The notes under the pieces were generated by a model. That model ran no database searches. It was not told the origin of the DNA and was given only the letters and a program-made list of their open reading frames with translations. Shown here piece by piece: positions 24,815-35,400 of a DNA stretch of 64,000 nt. Numbering within the stretch: position 1 is the first letter of the stretch; the number at the start of each line of letters is the position of its first letter. The DNA is from CAYLPJ01 sp964385465 (GTDB taxonomy: Bacteria; Planctomycetota; Phycisphaerae; SM23-33), in assembly GCA_964385465.1 (NCBI GenBank), contig CAYLPJ010000030.1:10442-74441 (forward strand). The letters run 5' to 3'. The position numbers and the translations under genes are program-made.

Positions 24815-27322
24815 CTACTTCGCCACGCTGTCGGCGATCAGCTTGAGGAACGCCGGGTGGTACTTGCCGAAGTTCTTCCCCGCCCGGTTGCGGGTCATGC
24901 TCACCACCAGGTCGTTCTCCAGGTCGATCCGCAGCGTGGCGCTGGCGGCCGAGCCGTGACCGAACGTCCGCTCGCTGAGTACGTCCGTGCTCATCCACGT
25001 GCAGCCGATGCCCCAGACCGTCTCGGTGTCCGGCCCCAGCAGCATGGTGAGCTTGCGGGGCAGCATCTTGTCGCGGGTGGCCTCGCTGAAGAACCGCGTG
25101 CGTCCGTACGCTCCGCCGTTGAGCAGCATCTGTCCGATGCGGGCCATGTCCATCGCGGTGGACTCGGCGTCCCATGACCCGGTGGCGGCGCGGGTGAAGT
25201 GACAGCCCAGCGGGGAGAACAGGTGGTTGTAGTAGAAGTGCGGCAGGGACTCGCCGCTGACCTGCTCGATAACCTTCCCGGCCAGGGCCAGGCTCATGCC
25301 GTTGTACTGGTGCTTGACGCCGACCTCCAGATGCGGGGCCAACTCGGCGACGCGCTGCTCGAAGTCGCTCTCGTCGTCGCCCCAGTGCCCCCACATGCCC
25401 GCGCAGTGGCAGATCAGGTGGCGGATGGTCAGGGGGTTGTTCGTCTTGACGCCCTTGAAGGCCGGCAGGTATGCCGAGACGCGGTCGTCCAGGCCGACCA
25501 GGTTCTGGTCCACCAGCATCATCAGGCACGTGCCCTGGATGAGTTTGGTGATCGACGCCATCCAACTCGGCGTGTGGACCGTCATCGGCTTGCCGTCCCG
25601 CTCGCCGTAGGCCTTGTGCAGGACGATCACCCCGCGCCGCGCCACACAGGCGATGAACGCCTCGTCGGTGTCCTTCGACCAGCGCGTCAGCAGCTCGTCG
25701 AGCTTCTTGTCCGTCCCCGCGAGGAAGCCGGCCTTCTCGCACGAGCCGGGGTGAAGGATCGGGGCCTGTCCGCCCGGGGTCAGCCGCGGGCAGGCGAACC
25801 CTCCCGGGAACCGCTCGGCGTTGCCGTTGAGCTTCCGCTTCAGCGTCACCCAGTACTGGCGGTTGCGGGGCTCGTACTCGAGGATGAAGGGCACCGGCTT
25901 GCCCTTGTGCTCCCCCGTCTCGTACAGCCCGGCCACGACCGCCGCGGCGGCGTCGAACCGGCGGGCGTGGTCCATGAACACCCAGCGGACGTAATCGCTG
26001 ACGACCTCCTTCTGCGCGGCCACCGCCGCCCCGGAAATGCCGAACGCCTTGGGCAACTCGAGCGTGCCGCCGAAGTCCTCCCGCCACCAACTGAACTGCT
26101 CCGGCGTGCGGAAGAGCGTGTGGTAGCGGGTGTAGCTTCGCCCGTCCTCGCCGTGGACGGTCACCACCGCGCCGTACCGGCCGGGGTTCTCGGCCGCTGT
26201 TACAGGATCGCAGTTGGCGTCGTAGAACGACGTCTCGATGCGATAGGGCCCGATGAGCTCCTCGACCAGCAGCGGGCGGCTGAATCGGCAGGGGGGGAAG
26301 ACTTGCCCGTGGAAGATGCACGGCTCGAAGGCCGGGCGCGTCTCCAGCCAGAGCCGCGCGCGCTCGACGTCCGGGTCGGGCAGGGCCAGCGTGGCGATGC
26401 GCTCCCCGTCGAGGGTCACCCCCAGCGGCCCGTAGGGCTTGCCTCGCGGGGGCATCGGCGCGGTGAGGTCCGCCTCGGCCCGGCCGGCCTCGAGCTCGGC
26501 TTTGCCGCGGGCCAGCTCGGCCTCGCCGTCGCGCAGGATCACGGTCTTGCCGGCCAGCTTCGCCGGGCCCACCACGGTGACGGCGACGCGGCGGAAGTGT
26601 TCGTAGCGTCCCGTCGCGGCCGCCAGGACCGCCGGGGAGGGCTCCTTCGCCAGCCGGACGGTGTGCATCCGCGTGCTGTCGGCGTGGGCCTCATCGAGCG
26701 GGAACCAGATCATCCGATCCCGCTGGCCCGGAGTGTCGCCGTCGTTGACGTAGATCTGGAACGCGGCCTCGGTACCCAAGGCCGGCTTGATGCCGAGGTT
26801 GCTCCACGGCAGCAGGGCCTCCATCAGGTAGCCGGACTCGGTCTTGGTTCGCACGGCCGAGACGGTCGCGGGCTGCTTCTTCAGCTCCTCGCTGGCCCGG
26901 CGGTCGAAGATGTGCGTGCGGACGTCGGGGTGGTTGGCGGTCCGGCCGGGGGCGATGAGAACCTGGATCCGCTCGGCCCCGCCGACCTTCTCGGCCTGGA
27001 AGAGCTCGATGCAGTCGGCCTGCCAGAGGCGGCCGGCCTCGTCGGCCTCGAAGGGCACGCTGTCGGTGACGTGCAGGAGGATCAGCAGTCCGCGGTCGTC
27101 CCAGGCCAGGCGGAAGCGCCCGTCGAGGTCCTCGACGGGGCAGACGGGCCCGTCGGGCCAGCTCATCGCCTCGATCCGCAGGCCCTTCTCGCCCCAGTCG
27201 CCGCCCTTGCCGTCCAACTCGATGCCCTCGATACGAGGCACGTCGAAGACCTGGCCGGCCTCGTCGGCCCACGCCGCGCCCGCCGCCACCAGCACGACGG
27301 TCGCCAATCCAAGACATCTCAT
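24815..27322 (-). CDS. secreted CBM9-like plus class C beta-lactamase/esterase-fold fusion
   Basis: An 835-residue secreted protein. After a Sec signal (residues 1-20) comes a CBM9-like beta sandwich (GIELDGKGGDWGEKGLRI, FRLAWDDRGLLILLHVTD, then the VGGAERIQVLIAPGR and AEAAFQIYVNDGD types of strand), a middle region without a known domain, and a C-terminal serine beta-lactamase-like domain. The catalytic S-x-x-K is Ser590-Ile-Thr-Lys593 (MASITKLIQG). A Tyr in HQYNGMSLALAG and HGSA near the end complete the class C/DD-peptidase set. Such domains in non-resistance genes are esterases or peptidases. AGGAG precedes the ATG. It may bind a sugar polymer and cleave esters, which is inference. Confidence 0.8.
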   Translation of the reverse strand: MRCLGLATVVLVAAGAAWADEAGQVFDVPRIEGIELDGKGGDWGEKGLRIEAMSWPDGPVCPVEDLDGRFRLAWDDRGLLILLHVTDSVPFEADEAGRLWQADCIELFQAEKVGGAERIQVLIAPGRTANHPDVRTHIFDRRASEELKKQPATVSAVRTKTESGYLMEALLPWSNLGIKPALGTEAAFQIYVNDGDTPGQRDRMIWFPLDEAHADSTRMHTVRLAKEPSPAVLAAATGRYEHFRRVAVTVVGPAKLAGKTVILRDGEAELARGKAELEAGRAEADLTAPMPPRGKPYGPLGVTLDGERIATLALPDPDVERARLWLETRPAFEPCIFHGQVFPPCRFSRPLLVEELIGPYRIETSFYDANCDPVTAAENPGRYGAVVTVHGEDGRSYTRYHTLFRTPEQFSWWREDFGGTLELPKAFGISGAAVAAQKEVVSDYVRWVFMDHARRFDAAAAVVAGLYETGEHKGKPVPFILEYEPRNRQYWVTLKRKLNGNAERFPGGFACPRLTPGGQAPILHPGSCEKAGFLAGTDKKLDELLTRWSKDTDEAFIACVARRGVIVLHKAYGERDGKPMTVHTPSWMASITKLIQGTCLMMLVDQNLVGLDDRVSAYLPAFKGVKTNNPLTIRHLICHCAGMWGHWGDDESDFEQRVAELAPHLEVGVKHQYNGMSLALAGKVIEQVSGESLPHFYYNHLFSPLGCHFTRAATGSWDAESTAMDMARIGQMLLNGGAYGRTRFFSEATRDKMLPRKLTMLLGPDTETVWGIGCTWMSTDVLSERTFGHGSAASATLRIDLENDLVVSMTRNRAGKNFGKYHPAFLKLIADSVAK

Positions 27323-27371
27323 CGCGTCGCTCCTGTGAAAGGGGCCCCGGAAGATACACGTCGAAGCCGGG

Positions 27372-27400
27372 AGCATACCCCTGCGGCGGTTCGGCGCCAA
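27372..27400 (-). promoter_or_regulatory. promoter of the CBM9/beta-lactamase-fold gene
   Basis: Minus strand TTGGCG (27400-27395), 17-nt spacer, TATGCT (27377-27372). Leader about 43 nt. It lies back to back with the plus-strand promoter at 27408. Confidence 0.5.
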
Positions 27401-27407
27401 AGGCGGT

Positions 27408-27435
27408 TTGTCGGCTTTCGGCGCGATGGTAGAAT
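27408..27435 (+). promoter_or_regulatory. promoter of the HZS-alpha-like gene
   Basis: TTGTCG (27408-27413), 16-nt spacer, TAGAAT (27430-27435). Leader about 63 nt. Confidence 0.45.
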
Positions 27436-27504
27436 CGCGGGCAGGACCGCGATGCCGGGCGCCCGCCCGACCGGGCCGCCATGGAGAGAAAGGCGCAGAC
27501 CGCC

Positions 27505-30500
27505 ATGATTCGCACACTCCCCTCCCGCACGTTCCGTCCCGTCGCGTTTCTGCTGGCCGCCACGGCGGCGCTGGGCGTCGTCTCCCCGGCGTCGGGCGTG
27601 CCGGACTACCGCCGCCGCGAGCGCCAGGAGGCCGCCAGGGCCCTCGAGCCCATCCTCAAGGCCCCGGAACCCGCCGGGCGCGTCATCGCGCATCTGCGGA
27701 GCATCGAGGACGCCGAGAAGCTGGAGCTCGCCCTCGTCGCGCTCGCCGAGGCGATGCAGTCCGCCGGCTCGTACGCCGTCGCCGAGACGGCCTTCGACCG
27801 CCTCGTCGCCGCCGGCGACGCGCGGTCGGCCGTCCTGGGCGCCGACGTGCTGCTGAAGTCCATCGACGTCGTCAAGCTCAGCGCCTACGGCGCCAGCAAG
27901 GAGATCCGGGGGTATCCCGATGCGCTCTGCGAGCGGGCCGCCAGCTTGCTTGACCACCCCGATCCGGTCGTCCAGGCGATGGGCGAATGGGCCCTGGCCC
28001 TGCGAGTGAAGAAGCACGACGCGACGAACAAGAAGCTGCCCCAGCTCTATCTTGGCCGGGAGGACCCGCCGGCCTGGTACCGGGCCTGGAAGGCGCGCGG
28101 GCGCGAGCGCCACCTCCGGGACGATTACGCCCGCCAGCTCGTCCAGCTCAACCGCCACCGCACGGCCGGCGCCGTCGGCGAGGCCGTCGAGGCCGTCGCG
28201 GCGCGGATCGAGGCGCTGGCGGCCGATCCCGCCAGCAGGCCGGCCGAGCGGCAACTGGAGGCATTCGGCGAGGCCCTGGCGTCGGCGCGGCAGGCCGTCG
28301 CCGCCGGCGACCTGCCCGGGGCCCACGCGGCGTATCTGGCGCTTCGGCAGGCCGCTCGCGGCGCCATCGCCGCCGCCCGCGGGGAGTTCCCCGCCGAGGG
28401 CATGGTGTTCTTCACCAACCCGGCCATCCCCGGGGGGGTGTGGAACGTCAACGTCGCCGTCACCGGGCGGACGAACATCCCCGTCGGCGAGCTGTACGTC
28501 AAGCGCAGCGCCGACCCGGCGGCCCCGGCCCGGGCGCTGCTGAACGGGGCGATCGGCGCCGGCTCGATCCGGGGCATCGACCTGGACTGGCAGGGCGACC
28601 GGGTGGTGCTGTCCTTCTGGCACCAGCCGCTGACCGGCAAGCCGCCGTTCGGCTGGGACTACAAGAAGAACGCGTTCCTCTACGAGCTGTCGCTGTCCGG
28701 CGGCGAGCCGAAGCCCCTCACCGGCTCGCCGGGCTCCAACGACATCGAGCCGTGCATCCTGCCCGACGGCGGGATCGTCTTCGCCTCCGACCGGTCGAGC
28801 TTCGGCAACCAGTGCGCCGGGCCGTTCCTCCAGAACAAACGCTGCACCACGCTCTACCGCCTCGACGGCGACCGGGCGGCCGAGCCGGTGGCCATCAGCA
28901 ACAACAAGGACTTCGACCGACACCCTCACGTGCTTCACGACGGGATGGTCGTCTTTCTGCACTGGGAGTACCAGGAGCGCGACTTGTACAACCTCCATAC
29001 CGCCTGGCGATGCCGCCCGGACGGGACGAACATGGACGCGTTCTACAAGCAGCACATCAGCCGCCCGTACTCGATCCGCGACGTCCAGCAGGCCCCCGGC
29101 AGCGACCTGTGCGTGGCGACCGTGCAGGGGCACCACGACGGGCACAACGGCCCGGTGATCCTCTTCGACCCGTCGCGGGGGATCAACAACACCGAGGCGA
29201 TGTGGCTGCTGACGCCGGGCGCCAGCTCGATCGAGGGCGGGCTGGGGCCGCTGCGGGACCAGGTGGTTGCCCCCGGGGGCGTGCGGAATCGCGGCGGATC
29301 GTACATCAACCCGTTCCCCATGTCCGAAAACTGCTTCCTCGTCGGCCACGATATGACAGCCAACGAGTCCGAGTTCGCCCTGTACTACATCGACGTATGG
29401 GGCAACCGCGAGCTGCTCCACCGGGACGCGAACGTGAGCTGCTTCATGCCCCACCCGCTGCGGAAGCGTACCCGTCCGCCGGTGGTGGCCGACCAGGTCG
29501 ACCCCAAGGCGACGCACGCCACCGCGTTCGTCGAGGACGTCTACCGCGACCTCCCGGGCGTCCCGCGCGGGGCGGTGAAGTACCTGCGGATCAGCCAGCG
29601 GCTGATGCTGCCCGCCCCGGTGGACTACGACGACCCGGACTACCGGCACAATCACCTGCACTACCTGCCCGGGGACGCGACGACGCGGCACTTCGCCCAC
29701 TGGACGTGGGCGCCGACGCGGACGGTGGGGATCGTGGACGTCGAGGCCAACGGCAGCGCGTACTTCAAGGTGCCCGCCGGCACGCCGGTGTTCCTCCAGG
29801 CCCTCGACGCCAATCATTGCGAGATCCGCCGCATGAGGACCAGCTTCACGCTCCAGCGAGGCGAGTTCCGCGGCTGCACCGGCTGCCACGAAAGCCGCAT
29901 GGAGACCGTCGCGCTGCGCAACGCCTACCGGCCGGAAGTGCTCCAGCGCGGCCCGCAGACGCCCGTCCCGCCGGCCTGGGGGGACACGACCGTCCTGGAC
30001 TACCGCCGGGACATCCAGGCGATCTTCGACAAGCACTGCACGGCCTGCCACGGCAAGAACGAGCCGAAAGGCGGTATCGAGTTGACATCGCGGGAGATCG
30101 GGGGGTTCCCCCAGTCCTACCGCACGCTGTTCGGCCTCAAGCCCGGCGACCCCACGCCGATCAAGGCGCTGGACTGGCACCTGGAGCTGCACCCCGAGGC
30201 CAGGGGCGACAAGTTCATCCACGGGCGGGACGCCGATCCGATCCTCCGCCGCATGCAGCGCAACGACTGGCCGGGGATGCTCGTGTCGATCTCCGACCGC
30301 CACAGCGAGGCGGAGATCACGATGCCGTACCAGTTCGGCACGAACCGCAGCAAGCTGATCCGCACGCTCCTGGACCACCCGCAGCACCGCGAGAAGGTCC
30401 GCGGGAAGCTCAGCGATGTGGAATGGCTGAAACTGGTCACGTGGATCGACCACAATGCGGTGTACCACAGCACGGTGATCGACGTCTCGAAGTACCGCTC

Positions 30501-30621
30501 GCAGAAGACGCTCACCCGCGTGCGGTACGTCCTGCCCTCGCCCTGGCAGCCGGCGGACCTGAACCCGCCGTTCTACAACAGGGCCGACACCAGCGCCCCG
30601 CCGGCGGCGGCAGGGCGATAG
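27505..30621 (+). CDS. secreted diheme beta-propeller protein, hydrazine-synthase-alpha-like
   Basis: A 1038-residue exported protein. After the signal (FLLAATAALGVVSPASG) a helical region of about 300 residues leads to a PD40-like beta-propeller (NDIEPCILPDGGIVFASDRSS, RHPHVLHDGMVVFLHW), a middle region, and a C-terminal part with two c-type heme sites: CTGCH (C791, C794, H795) and CTACHG (C845, C848, H849). The order propeller, middle domain, two CxxCH resembles the large subunit of anammox hydrazine synthase and its many planctomycete paralogues of unknown role. The HZS beta/gamma subunits are absent, so it is not a hydrazine synthase by context. The ATG at 27505 is preferred over 27481 because AGAAAGG precedes it. 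Electron transfer or sugar oxidation is a guess. Confidence 0.75.
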   Translation: MIRTLPSRTFRPVAFLLAATAALGVVSPASGVPDYRRRERQEAARALEPILKAPEPAGRVIAHLRSIEDAEKLELALVALAEAMQSAGSYAVAETAFDRLVAAGDARSAVLGADVLLKSIDVVKLSAYGASKEIRGYPDALCERAASLLDHPDPVVQAMGEWALALRVKKHDATNKKLPQLYLGREDPPAWYRAWKARGRERHLRDDYARQLVQLNRHRTAGAVGEAVEAVAARIEALAADPASRPAERQLEAFGEALASARQAVAAGDLPGAHAAYLALRQAARGAIAAARGEFPAEGMVFFTNPAIPGGVWNVNVAVTGRTNIPVGELYVKRSADPAAPARALLNGAIGAGSIRGIDLDWQGDRVVLSFWHQPLTGKPPFGWDYKKNAFLYELSLSGGEPKPLTGSPGSNDIEPCILPDGGIVFASDRSSFGNQCAGPFLQNKRCTTLYRLDGDRAAEPVAISNNKDFDRHPHVLHDGMVVFLHWEYQERDLYNLHTAWRCRPDGTNMDAFYKQHISRPYSIRDVQQAPGSDLCVATVQGHHDGHNGPVILFDPSRGINNTEAMWLLTPGASSIEGGLGPLRDQVVAPGGVRNRGGSYINPFPMSENCFLVGHDMTANESEFALYYIDVWGNRELLHRDANVSCFMPHPLRKRTRPPVVADQVDPKATHATAFVEDVYRDLPGVPRGAVKYLRISQRLMLPAPVDYDDPDYRHNHLHYLPGDATTRHFAHWTWAPTRTVGIVDVEANGSAYFKVPAGTPVFLQALDANHCEIRRMRTSFTLQRGEFRGCTGCHESRMETVALRNAYRPEVLQRGPQTPVPPAWGDTTVLDYRRDIQAIFDKHCTACHGKNEPKGGIELTSREIGGFPQSYRTLFGLKPGDPTPIKALDWHLELHPEARGDKFIHGRDADPILRRMQRNDWPGMLVSISDRHSEAEITMPYQFGTNRSKLIRTLLDHPQHREKVRGKLSDVEWLKLVTWIDHNAVYHSTVIDVSKYRSQKTLTRVRYVLPSPWQPADLNPPFYNRADTSAPPAAAGR

Positions 30622-30660
30622 CCGGCGTCCCGGGCCGAACACGATCGAGTCGTATGAACT

Positions 30661-30682
30661 CCGGCGGTTGGTTCTCCGCCGG
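30661..30682. terminator. GC hairpin between convergent genes
   Basis: CCGGCGG (30661-30667), 8-nt loop, CCGCCGG (30676-30682). It lies between two convergent stops. No T run on either side. Confidence 0.35.
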
Positions 30683-30691
30683 GGCTGCGGC

Positions 30692-32278
30692 TCAGTCGTC
30701 GAAGGTGCGGCCGAGCTGGAGCGTCCAGTGGTCGGTGCGGCAAGGGAAGGCGGGCAGGTCCTCGCTGTTGACGAGGTTGCCGATCGGGTTGTTCGCCCAG
30801 CCGTAGCGCGCGGCGACGGGGCGGGGCACCTCGCCACTGGTCAGGACCACGCGCGGGCCGTCGATGGCCGCCTCCGCCCAGTGCCACACCCGGTCGGCCC
30901 CGGCGAGGGCGAAGCCCTTGAGCTTCCCCCCGCCTCGGGCGGCCAGACCGTCGGCGACGTGGTCGAACGTCAGCACCGCCTTGCCGCCGGCGAACGTCGC
31001 ATCCTTGAGAACCGGGCCCGACCACGCGATGTCCTTGCCGTACGCCTTCGCCATCGCCGCCAGAAACAGCCGGTGACCGACGAGCTGCTTGTTGGCCGGG
31101 TGAATCTGCCACGGGCCCTCCTCCTCGGTCATGCAGTCGATGGTGCTGACGCGATGGGCGCCCGGCACGGTGCGGGCGACGGCGGCCTGGCTGTCGCGAA
31201 GGGCCGGCCAGGGGGCCTCCTCGCTGGGCCGCGTCTGGAGGAAGCCGAAATTCGCCAGTTCGACGAACAGGAAGGGCAGGTCGGGCTTGCCCCACAGCCA
31301 CCGCCACTCGTCGATGAGACCCGCCTGGAGCATCTCGTACTGCTCGGCCCGGCCGGCGTTGCTCTCGCCCTGGTACCACAGGAACCCGCGGACGGTGTAC
31401 GGTGCGGCGGGGAGGACCATGGCGTTGTGGAACCGCCCGGGTCGGGCGGCGGTGTTGGGGTCTCGCGGCCCGCGGGGGCGGCGGGGGGGCTTGCGCCCGG
31501 CCTTGCGGGCCTCGGCAGCCTTCGCCTGCCAGGCGGCCAGGACGGGCTGGTAGGCGGCGAGGTCCTCCTCGTACAGCGCCTCGCGGCGGCGCCAGAGCTC
31601 CAGGAGCCGGGGCAGGTGCTTCTGGATGAACTCGCGGCTGAGCCAGGGCTCGATGGCCGAACCGGGCACGGCGTTGTGGACGATGCCGACCGGTACGCCG
31701 AGGGCCTCGCCGAGCTCGACGGCGAAGAAGTACGCCGTGCCGGGGAACTCCCCGACGGTCTCGGGGGTCGAACGCCTCCACTCGGCCCGGACCGTCCGCT
31801 GAGGCTCATCCGCCCGCCAGCCGCCCTCGCGAGGGTGCGTGTTGCAGTCCCAGACGCGGATCGTCGGGCGGTCGGCGGCGGCGCGGACGGCCTCGAAGTT
31901 GTCGCATCGCCGCACCGCCCACCACATGTTGCTCTGTCCGCCGGCCAGCCAGACCTCGCCGACCGCGACGTCTGGGAACGCCGCCTTGCTCGTGCCCTTG
32001 ACGGCCAGCTCGAAGGGCCCGGCCCCGGCGGCGCCGGAGGGGATGTTGGCGTCCCACCGGCCGTCCTCGCCGGCCTCGGCCGTGGCGGCCCGCCCGCGGA
32101 AGGTCACTGTCACCTTCGTGCCCGGCTCGTCCCAGCCCCAGACGGCGACGTTGGCGTCCCGCTGGAGGACCATGTGGTCGGCGAAGATGGAGGACATCTC
32201 GAGTTCGGCCGTCGCCGCGGCGGCGGCGGCGAGCAGCACGCAGGCCGCCAGGGCGGCGGTGCGACGCGTGGGATGCAT
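30692..32278 (-). CDS. secreted sialate O-acetylesterase-like SGNH hydrolase
   Basis: A 528-residue exported esterase. The signal peptide (about residues 1-24) is followed by a beta-sandwich (MVLQRDANVAVWGWDEPGTKV) and the SGNH core, where VWLAGGQSNM places the nucleophile at Ser116, GFLWYQGESNAGRA is block III-like and GPWQIHPANKQLVGHRL contains the catalytic His. The usual DIHP is WQIHP here, so the supporting acid may differ. This architecture is common in enzymes that remove O-acetyl groups from polysaccharides. AAAGGA precedes the ATG. Promoter visible at 32314-32342. Divergent from the glycosidase at 32434. Confidence 0.86.
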   Translation of the reverse strand: MHPTRRTAALAACVLLAAAAAATAELEMSSIFADHMVLQRDANVAVWGWDEPGTKVTVTFRGRAATAEAGEDGRWDANIPSGAAGAGPFELAVKGTSKAAFPDVAVGEVWLAGGQSNMWWAVRRCDNFEAVRAAADRPTIRVWDCNTHPREGGWRADEPQRTVRAEWRRSTPETVGEFPGTAYFFAVELGEALGVPVGIVHNAVPGSAIEPWLSREFIQKHLPRLLELWRRREALYEEDLAAYQPVLAAWQAKAAEARKAGRKPPRRPRGPRDPNTAARPGRFHNAMVLPAAPYTVRGFLWYQGESNAGRAEQYEMLQAGLIDEWRWLWGKPDLPFLFVELANFGFLQTRPSEEAPWPALRDSQAAVARTVPGAHRVSTIDCMTEEEGPWQIHPANKQLVGHRLFLAAMAKAYGKDIAWSGPVLKDATFAGGKAVLTFDHVADGLAARGGGKLKGFALAGADRVWHWAEAAIDGPRVVLTSGEVPRPVAARYGWANNPIGNLVNSEDLPAFPCRTDHWTLQLGRTFDD

Positions 32279-32313
32279 GCGGGGTCCTTTCTGCTGTATC
32301 GGGTGTCGGGTCC

Positions 32314-32342
32314 ATTGTCCTCGCGGCGGGCGCGGCACACAA
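32314..32342 (-). promoter_or_regulatory. promoter of the acetylesterase gene
   Basis: Minus strand TTGTGT (32342-32337), 17-nt spacer, GACAAT (32319-32314). Leader about 29 nt. Confidence 0.4.
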
Positions 32343-32433
32343 CGCCCGGCCGGCGCGTTTCAGGGGCGTGCGATGACGACCCGACGACGCCCCGGCCCGC
32401 GACGCGGCGGGAACACTACGGAGACATTGAAAC

Positions 32434-35400
32434 ATGACACGCACCTGGATGGTTCTTCTGCTGACGGCGGCGACGGCCGCGACCTCGGCGCCTGCCGAGC
32501 CGGCCTTTCAACGGACGGAGGACTTCTCGAACGTGCCCGACGGCAACCTGCCGGGTGGATGGGAGATCACCGGCTTCACCTGGGAGGCCGACGACGGGCG
32601 GCTGCTCTGCGAAGACGCGGGCAAGACGTTCGCGATCTGCACGGCCGCGCCGCACGGGCGCGAGGTGACCGTCGAGGCGACGATCATCCCCCGCCGCGCC
32701 CTGGGCAACCAGTGGAAGATCGCCGGGGTGTGCGTCTACCGCGACGGGAAGAACTACTGGCACCTGGCGTTGACCGAGTCGCCCACGAACACGGGCCAGA
32801 CGCCGAAGCGCAGCTTCGAGCTGGTGGAGTGCCACCGCGGCTCGTGGCTGGCCAACTACGAGGGCGACACGGCCCTGCCGCGGCGGGGGGAGTCCGTCGG
32901 CGGGGATGCGAGGTGGGGGTACGGCAAGGCGTACCGCTTCCGGTTGGCGCTGACGGGGGAGGGCATCTCGGGAACCGTCCGCGACGCCGCCGGGACGCTG
33001 CTCTACAAGCGCTCGTTCCGCTTCCCGAAGGGCAAGCCCGCCGTGACGGCCGGGCGGCCCGCCCTGGACAGCGGCGACTTCCGCGTGCACTTCGACGACG
33101 TTCGCGTGGCCGTCGGCAAGCCGGTGGGCCCGCCGGCGAGCGAATCCCCGCCGCCGGCGCCCGCCTGGGACCGCGAGCCGATGAGCGACATCCGCGGCAA
33201 GGCGACGGGCTTCTTCCACGTACAGCGGATCGACGGGACCTGGTGGCTGATCGACCCGGCGGGATGGGCGTTCTACGACGTCGGCACCGATCATTGCCGC
33301 TATACCGGCCACTGGTGCGAAAAGCTGGGCTACGCGCCGTACGGGCGGAACATGCGGAAGCTCTTCCCCGACGAAACCGACTGGTGCGAGCAGACCGTCG
33401 GGCGGCTGACGGCGTGGGGGTTCAACTGCGTCGCGGCCGGGCATTCGCGGTCGCTGCGGCATCGCGGGCTGGTGCATACGGAGTTCATCAGCTTCGGGGC
33501 GCGGTTCAGCACGTACTCGGACATCACGCCGAAGGTTCACTGGACGGGCTTTCCCAACGTGTTCCACCCGCGGTGGAAGGACTACTGCCTCACCTACGCC
33601 CGCCGCTACTGCCGCCCCCAGCGCGGCGACCCGTGGCTGCTGGGCTACTTCCTGGACAACGAGCTGGAGTGGTACGGCAAGAGCCACCGCCCGTACGGGC
33701 TCGTGGAGGAGGCCTGGGCCAAGCCCGCGGACCATACGGCCAAGGCGGCGCTGGTGCGGCTGCTGAAGGAGCGGAGGGGCACGATCGAGAAGCTCAATCG
33801 CGGGTGGGGGACGGACTTCGCGAGCTTCGAGGCGTTGGCGGCGTCGCGGACCATGCCGGTGACCGCCACCGACGCCGCCAACGCCGATCGGGACGCGTAC
33901 CTGGCCCTGATCGCCGAGCGGTACTTCGCCGGTTGCTGCGAGGCCATCCGCGCCGCCGACCCCAACCACATGATCCTCGGCAGCCGCTTCGCCGGCGGGG
34001 GCGTGCACGACTGCGTCTGGGAGGTCGCCGGGAGGCACCTCGACGTGGTCACCCGCAACCAGTACGCCCGGATCGACCTGGACGCCTGGTCCGCCGAGGA
34101 CGCCCGCGAGGACCTCGTCCGCGAGCACGCCCTGTGCAAGCGCCCGATGATCCTCACCGAGTGGTCCTTCCCCGCCCTCGACAGCGGCCTGCCATGCACC
34201 AAGGGCGCGGGCATGCGCGTGGACACGCAGGCCCAGCGGGCGCGGGCGTTCGAGATCTACCAGACCATGCTCTTCGCCCAGCCGTTCATGGTCGGCTCGC
34301 ACTTCTTCATGTGGGTGGACGAGCCGGCGCTGGGCATCTCCAGCACCTTTCCCGAGAATACCAACTATGGGCTCGTGGACGAGCAAGGCGAGCCCTACGA
34401 CCTCCTCACCGCCGCGTGCCGCCGCGTGAACCCCAAGGCGGTCGCCATCCACGCCGGGCGGACGGCGGAGATCGCCGTGCGCGTCGTCGGCGAACAGCGC
34501 AAGGCCGTTCTCGCCAACGCCGGCAAGCTGCCCGCCGACGTGCCCCTGACGCTCTGGCTGGACGGTCGGGCGACCGAGCGGACCGTGACCGTTCCGGCCG
34601 GGGGGTCGGCGGCGGTGGGCCTCGGCGGAGAGGCGGGCTTCGCCGTCGTCCGCGCCGACCCCGAGCGGGTGCTCGACGAGGCCGATCGGGCCGACAACAC
34701 CGCCCGGGGCCACCTCAGGCCCGCCAAGGCTGCCCCCGCCGGTGGCGCGCTGGTCTGCGTGGGCAACCCGACCGACCGCGACCTGCGCGACGTGACGGTC
34801 CGCCTGCCGCTGACGGCGCTGACCGATGCGGCGCGCGGCGTCTCCGCCGACGTGCCCCTCCAGCACGTCGCCCTCGACGGGAACACCGAGGTCAGCTTCC
34901 TTGTCGCCGAGCTGCCGGCGCGGTCGTCCGTGCTGATCGAGGCCAGGCCCTCCAACCGCGCCCGCCCTCCGGCGGGGGAGAAGCTCACCGCACCGTTCGT
35001 CCTGGAGAACCCGGCGATCGCGCTGCGGAAGACCGACGACGACGGCGACCTCATCGACGACGTGCGGATGGGCGCCAAGCCGCTGGGGCGGGTGCAGGCG
35101 CTGATCCACGAGAACACCGGGCAGGACCTCTGGCTGCCGGCCAACCGGCTGGTCGAGGTCCGGCGGTCCGCAGGGCCCGTGGAGACGGTGGCGGAGTTCA
35201 CGGCCGAGTATCGGCCCGGCCGGCCCGGCGAGGGAAAGACGGCGGTGGACGATGAGGGCCAGCCCGCCGCCCGCCGCAGCCGGGGCCGTGCGTACCGGGC
35301 GCGGTACCGCCTTCGCCTGCCGGCGGCGGGGAGGGCGGCGTTCGAGCTGACGTGCCTGTCGGTGACGAACATCGACACCGAGCGGTGGCGGCTGGTGCAG

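Noticed and set aside
24815..27322. Antibiotic resistance beta-lactamase
   Set aside because: Long multi-domain secreted protein with a CBM9-like part and polysaccharide gene context. The motif set fits the wider serine hydrolase family.
27505..30621. True hydrazine synthase, i.e. an anammox organism
   Set aside because: No HzsB/C, HDH or nitrite genes nearby. Similar paralogues exist in many non-anammox planctomycetes.
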